Below, in pieces: positions 35,213-42,152 of a DNA stretch of 46,105 bases; the first letter of the stretch is position 1; each line of letters starts with the position of its first letter. The DNA is taken from positions 1 to 46,105 of the forward strand of contig JAFNAV010000003.1 of assembly GCA_017860345.1 (NCBI GenBank), in the 5' to 3' direction. The notes below the pieces were generated by a model, which saw nothing but the letters and a program-made list of their open reading frames with translations, did not search any database and was not told the DNA's origin. Both the position numbers and the translations under genes were made by a program. The DNA is from Bacteroidota bacterium. GTDB lineage: Bacteria; Bacteroidota; Bacteroidia; Bacteroidales; Paludibacteraceae.

Positions 35213-35779
35213 TTATCCCCATATTTTTTGTATAATGGCAGGATAGAATTTATATTCCAAAGCGTGCACTTTGTTGGCTATGTCGGTGGGGCTGTCGGTG
35301 GTAGCAACCGGGCATTGAGCCTGAAAAATGATGTTTCCTTCGTCATAATGCTCTGTTACGTAATGGATGGTAATGCCGGTTTCGGTTACACCGGCATTTT
35401 TTACAGCTTCATGTACTTTGTTGCCGTACATTCCCTTGCCTCCAAAATTGGGTAATAATGCCGGATGAATGTTAATTATTTTTTCCGGGAAAGATTTAAT
35501 GATATTTTCCGGTATTTTCAGTAAAAAACCTGCCAGTACTATATAATCAATGCGTTGATGTTTGAGGTAATCGATAATGGCTTCTCCGTTGGCAAAATCA
35601 TCTCTTGTGAATGTAACTGATTGTATACCCATGGTTTGTGCGCGGAGGTGAACGAAAGCATCTGCTTTGTTCGACAGAATAACCGGAAACTCGAAAGCCG
35701 GATTTTCTCTCAGAGTTGTAATTATGTTTTCGGCATTAGAGCCCGACCCCGAAGCGAAGATAGCTATTCTTGATGTCAT
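35213..35779 (-). CDS. purN: Phosphoribosylglycinamide formyltransferase
   Basis: A 188-residue PurN enzyme, the third step of de novo purine synthesis, using 10-formyltetrahydrofolate. Seen: the GAR-binding GSGSNAENI near 11-19, the catalytic NIHPALLPNFGGKGMYG with its Asn and His, and the closing GITIHYVTEHYDEGNIIFQ with the conserved Asp. The length is normal. It ends next to pnp on the same strand and is divergent from acpP. No other purine gene lies nearby. Confidence 0.93.
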   Translation of the reverse strand: MTSRIAIFASGSGSNAENIITTLRENPAFEFPVILSNKADAFVHLRAQTMGIQSVTFTRDDFANGEAIIDYLKHQRIDYIVLAGFLLKIPENIIKSFPEKIINIHPALLPNFGGKGMYGNKVHEAVKNAGVTETGITIHYVTEHYDEGNIIFQAQCPVATTDSPTDIANKVHALEYKFYPAIIQKIWG

Positions 35780-35930
35780 TTTTCAATAGATGATATTGCT
35801 CAAATTAGGGTAATTTGTGCAAAAAAGTGTATTTTTTTTGTCAAAAATGAGGATATGTGGAGAAAATTTCATTTCTTTGCACCGCAAAATTATAAAACAT
35901 TTTTTATTTATAAACTTAAAAACAAAAATT

Positions 35931-36167
35931 ATGTCAGAAGTTGCAGCTAAAGTAAAAGCTATTATCGTAGACAAATTAGGCGTTGAAGAAGCAGATGTTG
36001 TTCCAACAGCAAGTTTCACAAACGACCTTGGCGCTGATTCATTAGACACAGTAGAACTGATTATGGAATTCGAAAAAGAATTCGGCATTTCTATTCCTGA
36101 CGAACAAGCAGAAAAAATTTCTACTGTAGGCGACGCTATCGCTCACATCGAGGCTTTACAAAAATAA
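35931..36167 (+). CDS. acpP: Acyl carrier protein
   Basis: A 78-residue acyl carrier protein, started at ATG 35931 ([11 protein letters not shown]), the usual N-terminus, not at an in-frame ATG 114 bases upstream. The 4'-phosphopantetheine site is Ser37 in [11 protein letters not shown], and the following acidic helix II is intact. It carries growing acyl chains in fatty acid synthesis and stands 25 bases ahead of fabF. A TTTCTTTG at 35872-35879 differs from TANNTTTG at one position and could be its -7 box. Confidence 0.96.
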   Translation: MSEVAAKVKAIIVDKLGVEEADVVPTASFTNDLGADSLDTVELIMEFEKEFGISIPDEQAEKISTVGDAIAHIEALQK

Positions 36168-36192
36168 TCATTTTCCACAATAATTTCTTATT

Positions 36193-37455
36193 ATGGAATT
36201 GAAAAGAGTAGTAGTTACTGGTTTAGGCGCCATTACTCCTCTTGGTAATACTATTCCTGAGTTATGGAATAGTATTATTAATGGTGTAAGCGGAGCCGGA
36301 CCAATTACTCATTTTGATGCATCAGCATTTAAAACAAAGTTTGCATGTGAGGTTAAAAATTTTGATCCAAATCAATATTTTGACCGCAAAGAAGCGCGCA
36401 AGCTTGATATTTATGCGCAGTATGCAATAGCTTCTGCCAAAGAAGCTATCGAGAATAGTGGTCTTGATCTGGAAACCGTTGACAAGGACGAAGTAGGTGT
36501 TATTTTTGCTGCCGGTATTGGTGGTATCGCTACTTTTGAGCAGGAAATTGGTTACTATTACCAGAATCAGGATCAGGGTCCTAAGTTCAATCCTTTTTTC
36601 ATCCCCAAGATGATTTCGGATATTGCTGCCGGCCAAATCTCGATAATTTATGGTTTTCACGGACCGAATTATTCAACGGCATCGGCTTGCGCTTCGTCAA
36701 CGAATGCGCTTATTGATGCGTTTAATTATATTCGTCTGGGAAAAGCCAATGTGATTTTGGCAGGTGGTGCCGAAGCAGCTATTACTCCTGGTGGAGTGGG
36801 CGGTTTCAATGCACTTACAGCTTTGTCAACCCGCAATGATGAGCCTCAGGCTGCATCTCGTCCGTTTAGCAAAAGCCGCGATGGTTTTGTGATGGGCGAA
36901 GGTGGCGGTTGCCTCGTTCTTGAGGAACTTGAACACGCTTTGGCCCGCGGCGCAAATATTCTTTGCGAAGTGGTAGGAGGCGGAATGTCTGCAGATGCTT
37001 ATCACCTTACCGCAACTCACCCTGAAGGGCTTGGTGCTAAATTGGTGATGGCAAGAGCTTTGAAAGATGCCGGATTGAAGCCGGAAGATATTAGCTATAT
37101 TAATGTTCACGGAACATCTACTCCCGTAGGGGATATTTCCGAAGCTAAGGCTATCAAAGAAGTGTTTGGTGAACATGCATATCAACTTAATATCAGTTCT
37201 ACAAAGTCAATGACCGGTCATTTACTGGGTGCTGCAGGAGCTGTAGAAGCTATCATTTCCGTTTTATCGGTAGTTAATGATATTGTCCCTCCGACAATTA
37301 ATTTTACCGAAGGAGATGAGGATCCGGATATTGATTATAATCTCAACTTCACTTTCAACAAGGCACAAAAACGTACTGTAAATGCCGCTTTATCCAATAC
37401 TTTTGGGTTTGGTGGTCATAATGCCAGTGTGATTGTGAAAAAATACGTTGGTTAA
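36193..37455 (+). CDS. fabF: Beta-ketoacyl-ACP synthase II
   Basis: A 420-residue KAS II enzyme that elongates acyl-ACP with malonyl-ACP. The catalytic triad is complete: Cys166 (STASACASSTNAL), His306 (NVHGTSTPVGD) and His343 (MTGHLLGAAGA), with the terminal Gly-rich NTFGFGGHNAS loop. It follows acpP by 25 bases and is followed by rnc, whose GTG lies three bases past the stop, the classical acpP-fabF-rnc order. A strong hairpin just downstream, inside rnc, may separate or tune expression. Confidence 0.96.
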   Translation: MELKRVVVTGLGAITPLGNTIPELWNSIINGVSGAGPITHFDASAFKTKFACEVKNFDPNQYFDRKEARKLDIYAQYAIASAKEAIENSGLDLETVDKDEVGVIFAAGIGGIATFEQEIGYYYQNQDQGPKFNPFFIPKMISDIAAGQISIIYGFHGPNYSTASACASSTNALIDAFNYIRLGKANVILAGGAEAAITPGGVGGFNALTALSTRNDEPQAASRPFSKSRDGFVMGEGGGCLVLEELEHALARGANILCEVVGGGMSADAYHLTATHPEGLGAKLVMARALKDAGLKPEDISYINVHGTSTPVGDISEAKAIKEVFGEHAYQLNISSTKSMTGHLLGAAGAVEAIISVLSVVNDIVPPTINFTEGDEDPDIDYNLNFTFNKAQKRTVNAALSNTFGFGGHNASVIVKKYVG

Positions 37456-37458
37456 GTT

Positions 37459-38262
37459 GTGATTAAGTATCTCATACGTAGATTAAGGCTCTTTTCGAAA
37501 TCACGGAAAGAGCCTTATTTGCTTTTCCATAAAGTATTGGGATTTTTCCCCGATAATATTGAGTACTATCAGCTGGCCGTGAGGCACCGTTCGGTGTCGG
37601 TACGTACTGCCGATGGTAATATGTTAAGCAATGAGCGGCTCGAATTTTTGGGCGATGCAGTGCTTAATTCAGTAGTAACCGATATACTGTACCGGCGCTA
37701 CGAGAACGAACGTGAAGGTTTTTTGACCAACACCCGTTCAAAGATTGTAAAAAGAGATTCGCTCAATCAACTGGCTGTGGAAATTGGGCTCGACAAACTG
37801 ATGCTTACTTCTAAGCATGTTAGTTTTACTTCCAATAATAATATCTGCGGCAATGCTCTTGAAGCACTTATGGGTGCCATTTATCTTGATTATGGATACA
37901 AAAAATGCAAATGGTTTGTAGAACATCAGTTGCTTAAGAACCATATGGACATTGATAAAATTGCTTGTGACGAAGTGAATTTTAAGTCCAAAATAATAGA
38001 ATGGAGCCAAAAGCATCGGCTGCCGCTGGAATTTGTGCTGGTGAAGGAAGAATTGGATGCTGGCAATAAACACACTTTTCTGATGCGACTAACCATTTCG
38101 GGGATGAATATCTGCGAAGCCACTGGTAGTAGTAAAAAAGAATCGCATCAGAATGTATCGTACAAAGCTTTACAAATAATTGAAGCTAATCCACATTTTA
38201 TTCAGGAAATCATTCAGTTGAATGAAAATACTGTCGTTCAGGAAAACACTCCTGTTATCTGA
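37459..38262 (+). CDS. rnc: Ribonuclease III
   Basis: A 267-residue RNase III, which cuts double-stranded RNA in rRNA and mRNA processing. It starts at GTG 37459. The Bacteroidota N-terminus (YLIRRLRLF, then FHKVLGFFPDN) supports this early start. The endonuclease signature NERLEFLGDAVL places Glu62 and Asp66, and the second metal segment GNALEALMGAIY has Glu135, with Asn132 where the E. coli enzyme has Asp114. A dsRNA-binding domain occupies about residues 185-255. The gene overlaps a perfect 11-bp hairpin at 37484-37517, a possible self-cleavage site. It is the last gene of the acpP-fabF-rnc unit. Confidence 0.94.
   Translation: MIKYLIRRLRLFSKSRKEPYLLFHKVLGFFPDNIEYYQLAVRHRSVSVRTADGNMLSNERLEFLGDAVLNSVVTDILYRRYENEREGFLTNTRSKIVKRDSLNQLAVEIGLDKLMLTSKHVSFTSNNNICGNALEALMGAIYLDYGYKKCKWFVEHQLLKNHMDIDKIACDEVNFKSKIIEWSQKHRLPLEFVLVKEELDAGNKHTFLMRLTISGMNICEATGSSKKESHQNVSYKALQIIEANPHFIQEIIQLNENTVVQENTPVI
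37484..37517 (+). promoter_or_regulatory. Strong hairpin inside the 5' end of rnc
   Basis: TAAGGCTCTTT (37484-37494) and AAAGAGCCTTA (37507-37517) pair perfectly over 11 bp with a 12-base loop, followed by TTTGCTTTTCC. It begins 25 bases after the rnc GTG and 28 bases after the fabF stop. It may act as an attenuator, an mRNA stability element for acpP-fabF or an RNase III target. Confidence 0.55.
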
Positions 38263-38373
38263 TTTGTTTCTCAGACAGAAAAGTAGTTCGCATCACAAAC
38301 AACGGTGTCGATGTCAGATGAAAATCTTATATTCTCTCTTGCGCAACACCGATAAACTAAAAAAATCATACAC

Positions 38374-40173
38374 ATGGATAATTTTCATTTCGCTCGCTTT
38401 ATAAGTCAGCAGTCCGCAAAATACGGAGACCGTACCGAGTTCTATTCACGTAAGAACCTGACAGATAGTTGGACGGAATTGAACTGGATAGATTTTAGCA
38501 ACCAGATAGATGTGGCAGCTAAAGCTTTGCTTGAGCTTGGTGTGGCAGAGCAAAAATGCGTAGGTCAGTTCTCGCAAAATATGGTAGAAAATCTGGTTGT
38601 AGATTTTAGTTTATACTCAATCAGAGCCGTTATGGTGCCGGTTTATGCTACCTCTTCAGGCCCGCAGCTGGAGTTTATTGTAAACGATGCTGAGATTTCA
38701 GTTCTTTTTGTAGGTGAACAGCAGCAATACGATATAGCAGTAGAGGTGATGAAGAATTCGGCCGTACTGAAAACAATTATTGCAATTGACAAAGATGTTG
38801 TGCTCAATCCGAATATAAATTCCATGTATTTTTCCGATTTCATAAAGCTTGGCATTGCTGATAAGCACGAAGCTGATGTGGCTGAACTCAGAGCAAAAGC
38901 CTCGCCCGATGATTTAGCCTGTATTCTTTATACTTCGGGTACTACGGGCAATCCTAAAGGGGTGATGCTTCCGCATAGCTGCGTTATTGAAGCCATGCGT
39001 ATACACCCAATCCGTCTGACAAGCGTTACGGATGAGGACACCTCCATTGCATTTCTACCACTATCGCACGTATTTGAGCGGATGTGGACATATTTTTGCA
39101 TCTATACCGGAGTAAAAATATATATCAATCTCCGACCAATCGAAATTCAGCAAACAATCAAAGATGTTCGTCCTACTCTCATGTGTGCCGTTCCACGTTT
39201 TTGGGAAAAGGTATATGCTGGTGTGCAGGAAAATCTGGCCGGAATGTCGCCATTTATGCTTGGTGTGGTGGCCTGGGCTATTGCCGTGGGAAAGAAGCAC
39301 AATATCGATTATTTACGAACAGGCAAAAAGCCTGATTTTTGGTTGAAGTTCAAATATCTTTTTGCCGATAAAATAATTTTTGCGAAAGTAAAGAAAACAA
39401 TCGGGATTGAAAATGCCAATATGCTGCCTACTGCAGGAGCCAAACTGTCTGACGATATAGCCATTTTTATGCGCAGTATAGGTGTGCCTATAGTATATGG
39501 ATACGGATTGACTGAAAGTACTGCCACTGTATCGTGTTTCGATTATGTGGGTTATCAGATTGGCACGGTTGGCTCATCCATGCCCGGAGTAGAGGTAAGA
39601 ATAGGTGAGGAGAATGAAATACAGCTAAAAGGAAAAACTATTTTTCCGGGGTACTACCGTAATTCTGAAGCATCCAAAGCCGCCTTTACCGACGATGGTT
39701 GGTTCAAAACCGGTGATGCAGGAACATTTAAAGATGGAATGATATCGCTTACCGAACGAATAAAAGATCTGTTTAAAACATCCAATGGAAAGTACATAGC
39801 GCCTCAGGAAATTGAAACCCGCCTGATTCTTGATAAATACATTGAGCAGGTGGCGGTAATAGGCGACGAAAGGAACTTTGTAACAGCTATTATTGCTCCG
39901 GCCATTCCCGCGCTCGAAGAATATGCTGCCAAACAAGGCCTTTCGTATCGAACTATTGATGAACTGATTCTGCTACCGGAGGTTTACAAGCTCATTGAAG
40001 ATCGGATTAAAGCCTTGCAGGCAGGTATGGCTAATTACGAACAAATTAAGAAGTTTGTATTGATTAAAAAGGGATTCAGTATAGAAACGGGTGAGCTTAC
40101 CAATACCCTAAAAATACGTCGTGCTGTAATTATGCAAAAATACAAGGCTCAGATAGATGGTATGTATCGATAA
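38374..40173 (+). CDS. Long-chain fatty acid-CoA ligase (AMP-forming)
   Basis: A 599-residue AMP-binding synthetase that activates a fatty acid to an acyl-adenylate and then acyl-CoA. Seen: the phosphate-binding loop LYTSGTTGNPKGVMLPH near residues 188-204, FLPLSHVFERMWTYF, PIVYGYGLTESTATVS, the GWFKTGDAGTF segment and LTERIKDLFKTSNGKYIAPQEIE, in part RIKDLFKTSNGKYIAP. This is the full signature of the long-chain group. It is related to FadD15-type proteins. It follows rnc by 111 bases on the same strand and belongs to a lipid-metabolism neighbourhood with acpP and fabF. The chain-length preference is unknown. Confidence 0.93.
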   Translation: MDNFHFARFISQQSAKYGDRTEFYSRKNLTDSWTELNWIDFSNQIDVAAKALLELGVAEQKCVGQFSQNMVENLVVDFSLYSIRAVMVPVYATSSGPQLEFIVNDAEISVLFVGEQQQYDIAVEVMKNSAVLKTIIAIDKDVVLNPNINSMYFSDFIKLGIADKHEADVAELRAKASPDDLACILYTSGTTGNPKGVMLPHSCVIEAMRIHPIRLTSVTDEDTSIAFLPLSHVFERMWTYFCIYTGVKIYINLRPIEIQQTIKDVRPTLMCAVPRFWEKVYAGVQENLAGMSPFMLGVVAWAIAVGKKHNIDYLRTGKKPDFWLKFKYLFADKIIFAKVKKTIGIENANMLPTAGAKLSDDIAIFMRSIGVPIVYGYGLTESTATVSCFDYVGYQIGTVGSSMPGVEVRIGEENEIQLKGKTIFPGYYRNSEASKAAFTDDGWFKTGDAGTFKDGMISLTERIKDLFKTSNGKYIAPQEIETRLILDKYIEQVAVIGDERNFVTAIIAPAIPALEEYAAKQGLSYRTIDELILLPEVYKLIEDRIKALQAGMANYEQIKKFVLIKKGFSIETGELTNTLKIRRAVIMQKYKAQIDGMYR

Positions 40174-40206
40174 TATGGAGGTCGATAATTTGGCGGGAGA
40201 GCTAAG

Positions 40207-40238
40207 TTTGTGTTGTACAACATAATTTTATATATTTG
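40207..40238 (+). promoter_or_regulatory. Consensus promoter for the winged-helix gene
   Basis: TTTG (40207-40210), then 20 bases, then TATATTTG (40231-40238). This is the clearest Bacteroidota promoter in the window, leaving a leader of about 37 bases to ATG 40281. Confidence 0.75.
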
Positions 40239-40280
40239 CAGGAAATATTTCTCAGTATTAATCTATTTTTTGAAAAATTT

Positions 40281-40478
40281 ATGTTGAACGAAAAAATTGG
40301 AATCAATGCAGGACTGATATGGAAAGCATTGGAAAGCGGTGAGCAGAACGTAAAAGCCGTTAAAAAAGCAACAAAGCTGACAGAGAAAGATTTGAACCTT
40401 GCCCTGGGCTGGTTAGCTCGCGAAGGGAAATTAAAATTCAATGAAGCAGAAGGCGAAGTGTATGTAAGCCTTGTCTGA
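40281..40478 (+). CDS. Small winged helix-turn-helix protein (DUF2582-like)
   Basis: A 65-residue protein from ATG 40281. It reads as a compact winged helix: IGINAGLIWKALESGEQNVKAVKKATKLT, then EKDLNLALGWLAREGKLKF and a short beta wing ending VYVSLV. This matches the Bacteroidota DUF2582 family, whose DNA or protein partner is not known. It has its own excellent promoter and an efficient-looking terminator, so it is a monocistronic gene. Confidence 0.8.
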   Translation: MLNEKIGINAGLIWKALESGEQNVKAVKKATKLTEKDLNLALGWLAREGKLKFNEAEGEVYVSLV

Positions 40479-40498
40479 TTTGAAACAATCGTATTACG

Positions 40499-40541
40499 AG
40501 AAAAGCGATGAAATAAGTTTTTATCGCTTTTCTTGTTTTTT
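40499..40541 (+). terminator. Terminator after the winged-helix gene
   Basis: AGAAAAGCGAT (40499-40509) pairs with ATCGCTTTTCT (40523-40533), an 11-bp stem with a 13-base loop, followed by TGTTTTTT. It lies 21 bases past the stop. Confidence 0.82.
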
Positions 40542-40617
40542 GCACAATCTGAAAAAAATCCTGATAAATCAGTCAATATTTTGTGCCTAAATTGTTCTGT
40601 AATTCAAAAAATAGACG

Positions 40618-40625
40618 TATATTTG
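40618..40625 (+). promoter_or_regulatory. -7 box for the tRNA-Gly locus
   Basis: TATATTTG is an exact TANNTTTG match. It lies 12 bases before the broken 5' tRNA-Gly piece at 40638 and 139 bases before the intact tRNA-Gly. No good TTTG is seen at 19-21 bases. TTG at 40592 is 23 bases away. Confidence 0.5.
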
Positions 40626-40637
40626 CAGCCGCTTTGA

Positions 40638-40721
40638 GCGAAAAGCATCTCATCCCGATAGTTTATCGGGAGGTAGAGCATAAGCTTGCCCCAAAGGATA
40701 TACACCAATAACCTTGGCAAG
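40638..40721 (+). pseudogene. Broken tRNA-Gly with a palindrome in the D-loop position
   Basis: It begins GCGAAAA like the intact gene and resumes with GGTAGAGCATAAGCTTGCC (40672-40690), 18 of 19 bases the same as 40782-40800. Where the intact D-loop has a few bases, this copy has TCCCGATAGTTTATCGGGA (40653-40671), an 8-bp hairpin of the dispersed palindrome family. The 3' half is missing. An inverted 12-base piece AACCTTGGCAAG at 40710-40721 is the reverse complement of the tRNA's CTTGCCAAGGTT. Confidence 0.65.
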
Positions 40722-40764
40722 AAAAAGTTAGAAAAACGTAATCTGACAATCCAAACAAAACAAT

Positions 40765-40837
40765 GCGAAAATAGCTCAGTTGGTAGAGCATAACCTTGCC
40801 AAGGTTAGGGTCGCGGGTTCGAGTCCCGTTTTTCGCT
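40765..40837 (+). tRNA. tRNA-Gly (anticodon GCC)
   Basis: A complete cloverleaf: acceptor GCGAAAA/TTTTCGC with discriminator T, D-arm GCTC/GAGC, anticodon stem TAACC/GGTTA with loop TTGCCAA and anticodon GCC, and T-arm GCGGG/CCCGT around TTCGAGT. CCA is not encoded. Flanking sequence holds incomplete copies of the same gene. Confidence 0.95.
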
Positions 40838-40867
40838 CAAAAACAGGAAAGCGTGTAACTATTCAAA

Positions 40868-40928
40868 AAAAACGGGACGAAGAAGTTTATCCCGATTCGT
40901 AGTTATCGGGAAGTCCCGTTTTTCGCTC
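40868..40928. repeat. Inverted tRNA-Gly 3' fragment around a palindrome
   Basis: GTCCCGTTTTTCGCTC at 40913-40928 is identical to the 3' end of the intact tRNA-Gly and its next base (40823-40838). Upstream, AAAAACGGGAC at 40868-40878 is its inverted partner. Between them lies TCCCGAT-N8-ATCGGGA (40890-40911), another palindrome of the dispersed family. The nested hairpin is followed after CGCTCTGC by seven T residues and might also end the tRNA-Gly transcript. Confidence 0.6.
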
Positions 40929-40960
40929 TGCTTTTTTTAAGCAACACAGGAAACATTCCT

Positions 40961-41043
40961 GCCCGGATGGTGGAATGGTAGACACGAAGGACTTAAAATC
41001 CTTTGGCTTCACGGCTGTGCGGGTTCAAGTCCCGCTTCGGGTA
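40961..41043 (+). tRNA. tRNA-Leu (anticodon UAA)
   Basis: An 83-base class II tRNA: acceptor GCCCGGA/TTCGGGT with discriminator A, anticodon loop ACTTAAAATCC region with anticodon TAA in stem AAGGA/TCCTT, a long variable arm (TGGCTTCACGGCTGT region), and T-arm GCGGG/CCCGC around TTCAAGT, all visible. CCA is not encoded. It reads UUA codons. Confidence 0.93.
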
Positions 41044-41047
41044 CAAA

Positions 41048-41086
41048 AAGAGACAAACTTTTTTATAGAGTTTGTCTCTTTTTTTT
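41048..41086 (+). terminator. Terminator after tRNA-Leu
   Basis: AAGAGACAAACT (41048-41059) pairs with AGTTTGTCTCTT (41069-41080), a perfect 12-bp stem with a 9-base loop, followed by six T. It lies five bases past the tRNA. Confidence 0.9.
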
Positions 41087-41207
41087 GTAGATTAATGCGG
41101 CTATAAATAAGCAAAACAACGGATAAATTTACGATATAAATATCTTCACCTTTGCAGAAAAAGCAATGTTTACATTATCTTCAATGTCCTCAATACTTCC
41201 TCAAAAA

Positions 41208-41244
41208 TTTTTTGTAGAAATAATATCATTTTTTGTAGAAATAA
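41208..41244. repeat. Pair of direct repeats TTTTTTGTAGAAATAA, 21 bases apart
   Basis: Two identical 16-mers start at 41208 and 41229, exactly two helical turns apart. An 11-base core of the same word recurs at 41081-41091 within the terminator T-run. A promoter-like TAACTTTG lies 25 bases downstream, the usual position for activator sites. Confidence 0.5.
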
Positions 41245-41268
41245 GATATAAAAGCAACGAGAAACAAG

Positions 41269-41276
41269 TAACTTTG
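41269..41276 (+). promoter_or_regulatory. Orphan -7 box in the gene-free stretch
   Basis: TAACTTTG is an exact TANNTTTG match with no downstream coding region for about 880 bases. It could drive a small RNA or a long leader of the kinase gene. No -33 element is seen. Confidence 0.35.
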
Positions 41277-41462
41277 TGTGTTGAAACGTTATCGTTTTTG
41301 TGAAATTTACTGCCAGTTTAATATAAATTTAATGTACGTAATATGCCTTATGGTAGGTTTAGCTTAAATTTGAAAAGATATAGCTATTCTGAATCTCGAT
41401 ACTACTCTAATTCAATGTAATGCTATCCTCCCGGAATAAAGTGCTGTAGGGTTAATATTTTA

Positions 41463-41479
41463 AATGTTCATTGAACATT
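41463..41479. promoter_or_regulatory. Operator-like palindrome
   Basis: AATGTTCATTGAACATT is a 17-bp palindrome with 8-bp arms and a single central base. It has the size and symmetry of a dimeric regulator's site, and no binding protein is known for it. Confidence 0.4.
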
Positions 41480-42091
41480 CAAAAATAGCAGAACGCAAAG
41501 TGCAATTTTACTACATTACTCCAACTTATGCCCAATTATAAAAATAACTCTGGTGTATAGTATCGATTAGGAATTATACCTGTAAGCAAATTCGTGACAA
41601 AAAAATGAAATTTCAGCTAACTGTGTTTGTGCGTGTTAGGCTATTTTTATTTGGTGAGTTGAGTCTGTAATTTAAGTTTTACAGAACAATTTTATATTAT
41701 AAACTGTTGCTCAGTTATTACTCCACAAATCTAATATCGGTTTCTATTGTTAATTAAAACTTTCTTAACCTTCTTTTAGAGACTAAATAGATATTTCTCC
41801 TTCGTTTGTTTATCAACTAACCAAACTTTTTTCTTGATAAATTCCGTCGCCTGAAATTCGTATAATTTCAGCAAATTATCACTTTAAAAAAAAGTGATTG
41901 ATTACTTACATCTGCAGGCATCGATATGTCTGTTTTTTCATTTCAATGAAAAAGTTATCCTTTTGTTACCAATAAGAGAAATACAAGGAATCCCATTTTG
42001 AATCATTGAGTCATTGAGGACATATTGGGGACATTGAGTTCAAGTGCTAATATTTGAGGATAATTCCCAGTGAAAAACTGTAAAAAAAATA

Positions 42092-42109
42092 GTAGTTTCG
42101 TGAAACTAC
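42092..42109. other. Hairpin just before the sensor kinase
   Basis: GTAGTTTC-GT-GAAACTAC is a perfect 8-bp stem with a two-base loop. On the minus strand it is followed by TATTTTTTTT, which has the form of an intrinsic terminator for an antisense transcript. On the plus strand it could be an operator 43 bases before the kinase ATG. Confidence 0.5.
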
Positions 42110-42152
42110 GAAAAAATACTGTTGATTAGATGACATCAGTTGTAATCATTAT

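Larger units (their letters stand above)
41087..42152. other. Gene-free A/T-rich stretch with several inverted repeats
   Basis: No reading frame of credible length exists on either strand over 1.07 kb. Contents: TTTTTTGTAGAAATAA repeated at 41208-41223 and 41229-41244 (a 21-base period); a promoter-like TAACTTTG at 41269-41276; inverted repeats at 41463-41479, 41851-41871, 41878-41898, 41934-41953 and 42092-42109; and three ATTGAG words within 42003-42040. The last inverted repeat is followed on the minus strand by TATTTTTTTT. The stretch could be a long leader or regulatory region for the sensor kinase, or could encode an untranslated RNA. I cannot tell which. Confidence 0.5.

Noticed and set aside
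38222..38404. A small open frame spanning the end of rnc and the start of the acyl-CoA ligase
   Set aside because: It overlaps two real genes at its ends and has no recognisable motif, promoter or conserved start.
42003..42040. A CRISPR-like or tandem repeat made of ATTGAG words
   Set aside because: Only three short, imperfect words with irregular spacing. There are no spacers and no cas genes in the window.
40961..42152. An integrated element with tRNA-Leu as its attachment site
   Set aside because: No repeat of the tRNA 3' end (GTTCAAGTCCCGC) is visible downstream, and there is no integrase gene. The A/T-rich stretch could only be argued to be foreign by composition.
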